A program made the position numbers and the translations under genes. Source: Schistocephalus solidus (lineage: Eukaryota > Platyhelminthes > Cestoda > Diphyllobothriidea > Diphyllobothriidae). From it: a DNA stretch of 64,000 nucleotides. A model generated the notes under the pieces. The model was not told the DNA's origin, ran no database searches, and saw only the letters and a list, made by a program, of their open reading frames with translations. Shown here in pieces: positions 60,467 through 64,000 of this stretch (the stretch's first letter is position 1; every line of letters begins with the position of its first letter). The stretch is taken from assembly GCA_017591395.1 (NCBI GenBank), contig WEDG01011749.1, positions 1-64,000 on the forward strand, in the 5' to 3' direction.

Positions 60467-60517
<51 letters not shown>
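60467..60517. repeat. (AT)n microsatellite, right of the GIY-YIG fragment
   Basis: A pure AT run of about 50 bases that ends the retroelement UTR. With the left tract it brackets a 515-base insertion. Open frames reading poly-Ile/Tyr here are artefacts. 60518-61334 holds no recognised gene, only a dispersed motif at 60911-60995 and short (TA)n runs near 61091 and 61136. Confidence 0.95.
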
Positions 60518-60519
<2 letters not shown>

Positions 60520-61334
60520 ATGCTTCTTAAAGACATACCAAAGTAGTGGGTTTAAAACATTTTTTCTGATGCAGCTGTCGGTTGAGCTCATAGTTCTGAA
60601 CTCCCCAAACAGGATAATCGTTGTGAAGAAAAATAAACGCCCAAAACAAAATTTGGCAAAGTATTTGCAAAATATTAATTTAAATAACTTTTGTAACAAT
60701 TTATCTCCTGAAAAAAACACTTTTCTTAGTTCTTTTGTTGTCCAATATCTGCATCCTGATTCTTTAAAAAATATCATGTAAAGGAACAAATTTAAACTTT
60801 CGACCACTTTTTCAACTTCACTAAAAATATGGGATATAATGTCTGCTGATATTGAAAAAACTCGATTTTTTCTTTCTATTGGAGTTTTTTGCTATACTTG
60901 ATTACTTTTCGGCCCAGTTCTAAGATTGCAAATGCACAGCCAAGTGGGCGAATATATACTTAAGTTTTGTGAAGACATTTCAATCTTCTGCCCTTTCCGT
61001 TTCAATTTTCTGTATTCATTACTAGTCAACTACAGATTACTATTGTCTGGACATACTTCGCGCACGACGTGACCGAGAAAAATGACGGCGTATATATATA
61101 TATATATATCAGTGTTTGCCCATTCCTGTTTGAAAATATATATATGTATGTATATATCGCTTCCATCCTCTCCTGGAGAAGACGAAGACGAAGAGGGGTG
61201 AGTTCATTGATCAAATTGTGTTAGTACTGACGTTTCGGAAACTTTATCGCTCCTATGATCAGATTATGTGGTTTCTGCTTCTGGTAATCTGGACCTCAAA
61301 GCTTTGCGCATATCGATGTCCCACTTTCAATTCA

Positions 61335-61568
61335 CATATAGACAGAAAGAAGTTGCCAGAAAAGATAAGGGCGTCGGAAATGGCCACTTCTGGCTTATTA
61401 ACCATCATCAGTGAGCCATACTTAATCAAAGTTGTTACGGCAAATGAGGCTCAAACCTGCAACTTGGTGGTTAGAGGCCCAACGCTCTAACCTAGTATAT
61501 CACGGGCTCGTTGTCATGGCGGTTTTCAATAGGGAATATTAGCAATGGAAAATATGCAGTCACTGATC
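61335..61568 (-). mobile_element. tRNA-derived SINE, minus copy at the edge of the array
   Basis: On the minus strand: linker (ATTGAAAACCGCCATGACAA), head (CGAGCCCGTGATATACTAGG, GGGCCTCTAACCACCAAG, B box GGTTTGAGCCTC) and body (GGCTCACTGATGATGGTTAA...CCAGAAGTGGCC). It belongs to the Arg-like subfamily. It abuts, head to head, the plus-strand array that starts at 61569. Confidence 0.8.
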
Positions 61569-61874
61569 GAGCCCGTGGCTCAATGGTAGAGCGTTCGACT
61601 CAGTTACCAAAGGTCACGGGTTTGAATCCCAGGTGTGCCACACTTGGGATTGGGTATGACTGGCTGGTGACGGCTAATAAACCAGAAATGGCCATTCCGG
61701 TCTCCCTTATCTTTGTCGGTTCCACTTTTACATCATATGCTACATGTCGCTATGCGACCGCCTGCGAGGGCTCTAGTCAGAGCTCCAGGGCACAACGGAA
61801 CATATATGTTCCTTAAGCAGATCGGTGAGCAAAATACTATCATCATATACCCGATCGCAACTGACAAAAACAAC
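61569..61874 (+). mobile_element. SINE array unit 1 (306 bp)
   Basis: tRNA-like head (61569-61640), body with TGACTGGCTGGTGACGGC and CAGAAATGGCCATTCCGG (61658-61725), tail with three hairpins (61746-61758, 61768-61786, 61797-61812) and linker to 61874. This is the best preserved unit, with intact pol III boxes. The next unit starts exactly 306 bases later. Confidence 0.9.
61576..61629 (+). promoter_or_regulatory. Internal pol III promoter (box A and box B) of array unit 1
   Basis: Box A TGGCTCAATGG (61576-61586) fits TRGCNNAGYNGG with a single-base difference. Box B GGTTTGAATCC (61619-61629) fits GGTTCGANTCC with one change (C to T at a CpG). The spacing of about 33 bases is normal for tRNA genes. 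Unit 2 has the same boxes (61882-61892, 61925-61935). Unit 3 has box A TGGCTCAATGA (62188-62198) and the unmutated B-box core GGTTCGAATC (62231-62240). Transcription by RNA polymerase III is inferred. Confidence 0.75.
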
Positions 61875-62180
61875 GAGCCCGTGGCTCAATGGTAGAGCGT
61901 TCGACTCCATTACCAAAGGTCGCGGGTTTGAATCCCAGGTGTGCCACACTTGGGATTGGGTATGACTGGCTGGTGACGGCTAATAAGCCAGAAATGGCCA
62001 TTCCGGTCTCCCTTGTCTTTGTCAGTTCCACTTTAGCATCATATGCAGCATGTCGCTATGCGACCGCCTGCAAGGGCTCTAGTCAGAGCTCCAGGGCACA
62101 ATGTAACATACATGTTCCTTAAGCAGATCGGTGAACAACATACTATCATCATATACCCGACCACAACCGACAAAAACAAC
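61875..62180 (+). mobile_element. SINE array unit 2 (306 bp)
   Basis: Direct repeat of unit 1 with scattered substitutions. The tail palindrome is changed to GTAACATACATGTTCC. Ends with the linker CCGACCACAACCGACAAAAA then CAAC before the next head. Confidence 0.9.
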
Positions 62181-62345
62181 GAGCCCGTGGCTCAATGATA
62201 GAGCTTTCGACTTAATTACGAAAGGTCGCGGGTTCGAATCTTAGGTGTGCCACACTTGGGATTGGTATGACTGTCTGGTAACGGCTAATAAGCCAGAAAT
62301 GGCCATTCCGGTCTCCCTTGTATTTTTCGGCTCCACTTTAACATA
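62181..62345 (+). mobile_element. SINE array unit 3, tail missing
   Basis: Head (GAGCCCGTGGCTCAATGATA) and body are present. The unit stops after TCGGCTCCACTTTAACATAG and runs into (AT)n at 62347, so the hairpin tail is lost. The body has one base less than the others near 62263. Confidence 0.88.
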
Positions 62346-62346
62346 G

Positions 62347-62397
<51 letters not shown>
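62347..62397. repeat. (AT)n microsatellite ending the SINE array
   Basis: A pure AT run of about 50 bases directly at the truncation point of SINE unit 3. The following AACGTTTTC is unrelated to the SINE. Confidence 0.95.
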
Positions 62398-62401
<4 letters not shown>

Positions 62402-64000
62402 GTTTTCTGGGAAGTAACAAAACCGATAATAAATTCCACATTTTTACCTTGACTTAACCTTGCAAGAAGGTAAAGTCCACATATATTCGTCAGCGAAGCA
62501 TCTAATTAATGCGCTTATTAAACGGAAAACTTATTATAAATTTTTTTAATTGATCCTAGACAAATTTATTGTCAACGTTTGTTATGGACGTTCACTTTCC
62601 TGGCAACGAGTTTTGATGCTTGGGTGAACCTTAAAATATAACGCACATGGCCATCACCATCGAAAGGAATATCCAAAAACTCACTACTTCGGTAAATGCT
62701 CTTTAAAAAATCTTATTTTGAGGGTTTTTATAAACACAGAACAGGATCTAAATTTTATTGCCGATCGATTGGAAACAATAAAAATCGTAAAATATTTCCT
62801 GATATGTCAAAGACAACCTAAAGTCTATTGTTATCAAATACCATAAAATATCTATAAGTAAAGTTGACGAAAGGATAGTTCTCTTGATATACACAAAGTG
62901 GTATACTCACGCTATCACCTGAAAAATTATTCTTAAATTTATTCATCACATTAAGAGGATTGTTCACGTTTTTAGAATTAGCCGCTTTTTTCAAAAACGG
63001 AATATTTTTCCACAAAATTATATTTTTTCTTAGTTATAAAAGTGCTTCAGATTCTTCATTAATACTTCAATGTTTTAGTGCGTGTGTTGATGCCGGTTTG
63101 CGAGTGATTATCAACCTTTCGTAAATTTCATCATTTTGTATGAGATAAGTTCTCTTTGATATAGTAAATCTTAAAAGCATTTCCAAAGAAAACAATGGTC
63201 ACCAAAAATGTTATTATATAAAGTTTGTTCTTTTTTAAATAGGAAGCAAGTATACTCTTTGGTAATAAAGTTTGCATATGTTGTCGTGACGCTTGAATTG
63301 GTGGCTTTTAATGGGTGTGGTTACGTAAACGTTTGGCTCAAGCAGATGGCAGTGCGTTCAACGCTATTCCCACAGACTTTAACAGCTGAGGACTTAACAG
63401 GACCCCAGTTAAGAATCAGTTCCTCGATATTTGCATCAGTAAGCCACTGAAGGCAGGCGCACCTCTTACCTCTGCTCGATTATTTACAAATAATCAACTT
63501 AGCAATGGTTTGTTGGCACGGAATATTAACTTTCTCGATTTAGTGCCACTTTTCCTTCTAAGCTGCTTCTACATTCATATAAAGCAGTTGACTTACGTAA
63601 AAAAGCATTGACGATCGACGGCCCATTTCCAGAGGGCCTCAGACGCCTCAGACGTCTGACACTTGAAGCCCAATGTGTGCCGTCGCTGGAAGATAAGAAC
63701 GACCAAAGGCAAGTGTATGTTTCAGCACAATTCATCTTAGTTAGGTTGTTTATTTTTCAAGCGTTGCTTGAGGGGAGTGAAAGTCAACCGTTGGAACAAA
63801 AATCTCTATCCACTCATTGTTTCGAAGTCGTTCTCCAATCCCTCATCAGGGGGCACCGGAAAGAATGCAGTTGCTAAGTTTCTGCGTACCTAAAACTAAC
63901 AGCTCCGCCCTAATTATACATTTATGTACATGATGCTATGAACGCTTGGTCAGATGAATGCGAGCCTTTAATCTCCACTATTTGCATACCGGCATTAATG
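62398..64000. other. Unassigned AT-rich sequence to the window end
   Basis: No gene is recognised. 63318-63345 (GTAAACGTTTGGCTCAAGCAG) has a box-A-like phrase but no box B. A plus frame at 63608-63877 (89 codons) has no domain that I recognise. Confidence 0.45.

Noticed and set aside
60324..60781. Open frames with long Ile-Tyr runs
   Set aside because: They run through (AT)n beside the retroelement UTR, with no domain and no composition outside the repeat to support a gene.

Overview
The window looks like repeat-rich nuclear DNA of a flatworm, most probably a diphyllobothriidean tapeworm (the Schistocephalus / Spirometra / Dibothriocephalus group). The main reason is the retroelement at 47.3-51.75 kb: its endonuclease-RT-zinc-finger polyprotein matches what I remember of a family abundant in those genomes. 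GIY-YIG Penelope-like fragments, a tRNA-derived SINE in many copies, long (AT)n and (TAC)n tracts and degenerate TTAGGG-like stretches fit the same picture. There are no operons, bacterial ribosome-binding sites or CRISPR arrays. The species call rests on memory, not on a search. Host coding sequence is sparse and all convincing pieces are on the minus strand: a 659-codon Ser/Pro-rich exon (41097-43073), a small exon with a clean splice donor (34063-34313) and a terminal exon ending in a membrane segment (26889 to about 27428) with a polyadenylation signal at 26434-26439. The first two join in phase 0 and could be one gene. The third needs at least one more exon if it belongs to it. I recognise no known family in any of them. 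The rest is mobile DNA and AT-rich sequence without genes. 0-13 kb: SINE copies, a decayed Penelope-like GIY-YIG fragment (4.77-5.42 kb) and a LINE RT tail (5.56 kb). 13-26 kb: retroelement 3' tails, (TCC)n and (TAC)n microsatellites, a second GIY-YIG fragment (17.2 kb), a Penelope-like RT fragment (23.6-24.5 kb) and copies of a GC-rich dispersed repeat called R1 here. 26-43 kb: the host exons in long introns or intergenic DNA. 44-46.7 kb: a fold-back repeat inside (AT)n and a small hAT element. 47.3-51.75 kb: a nearly complete RTE-like retrotransposon, followed by a tandem R1 pair. 52.6-59 kb: AT-rich DNA with nothing recognisable. 59.7-62.4 kb: a GIY-YIG fragment lying between two (AT)n tracts, and a head-to-tail array of SINE units with an exact 306-bp period. 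The best candidate for something undescribed is the SINE family. Its copies keep a tail-linker-head junction, as expected of tandem multimers, and its two sequence subfamilies keep the same series of tail hairpins although the bases differ.
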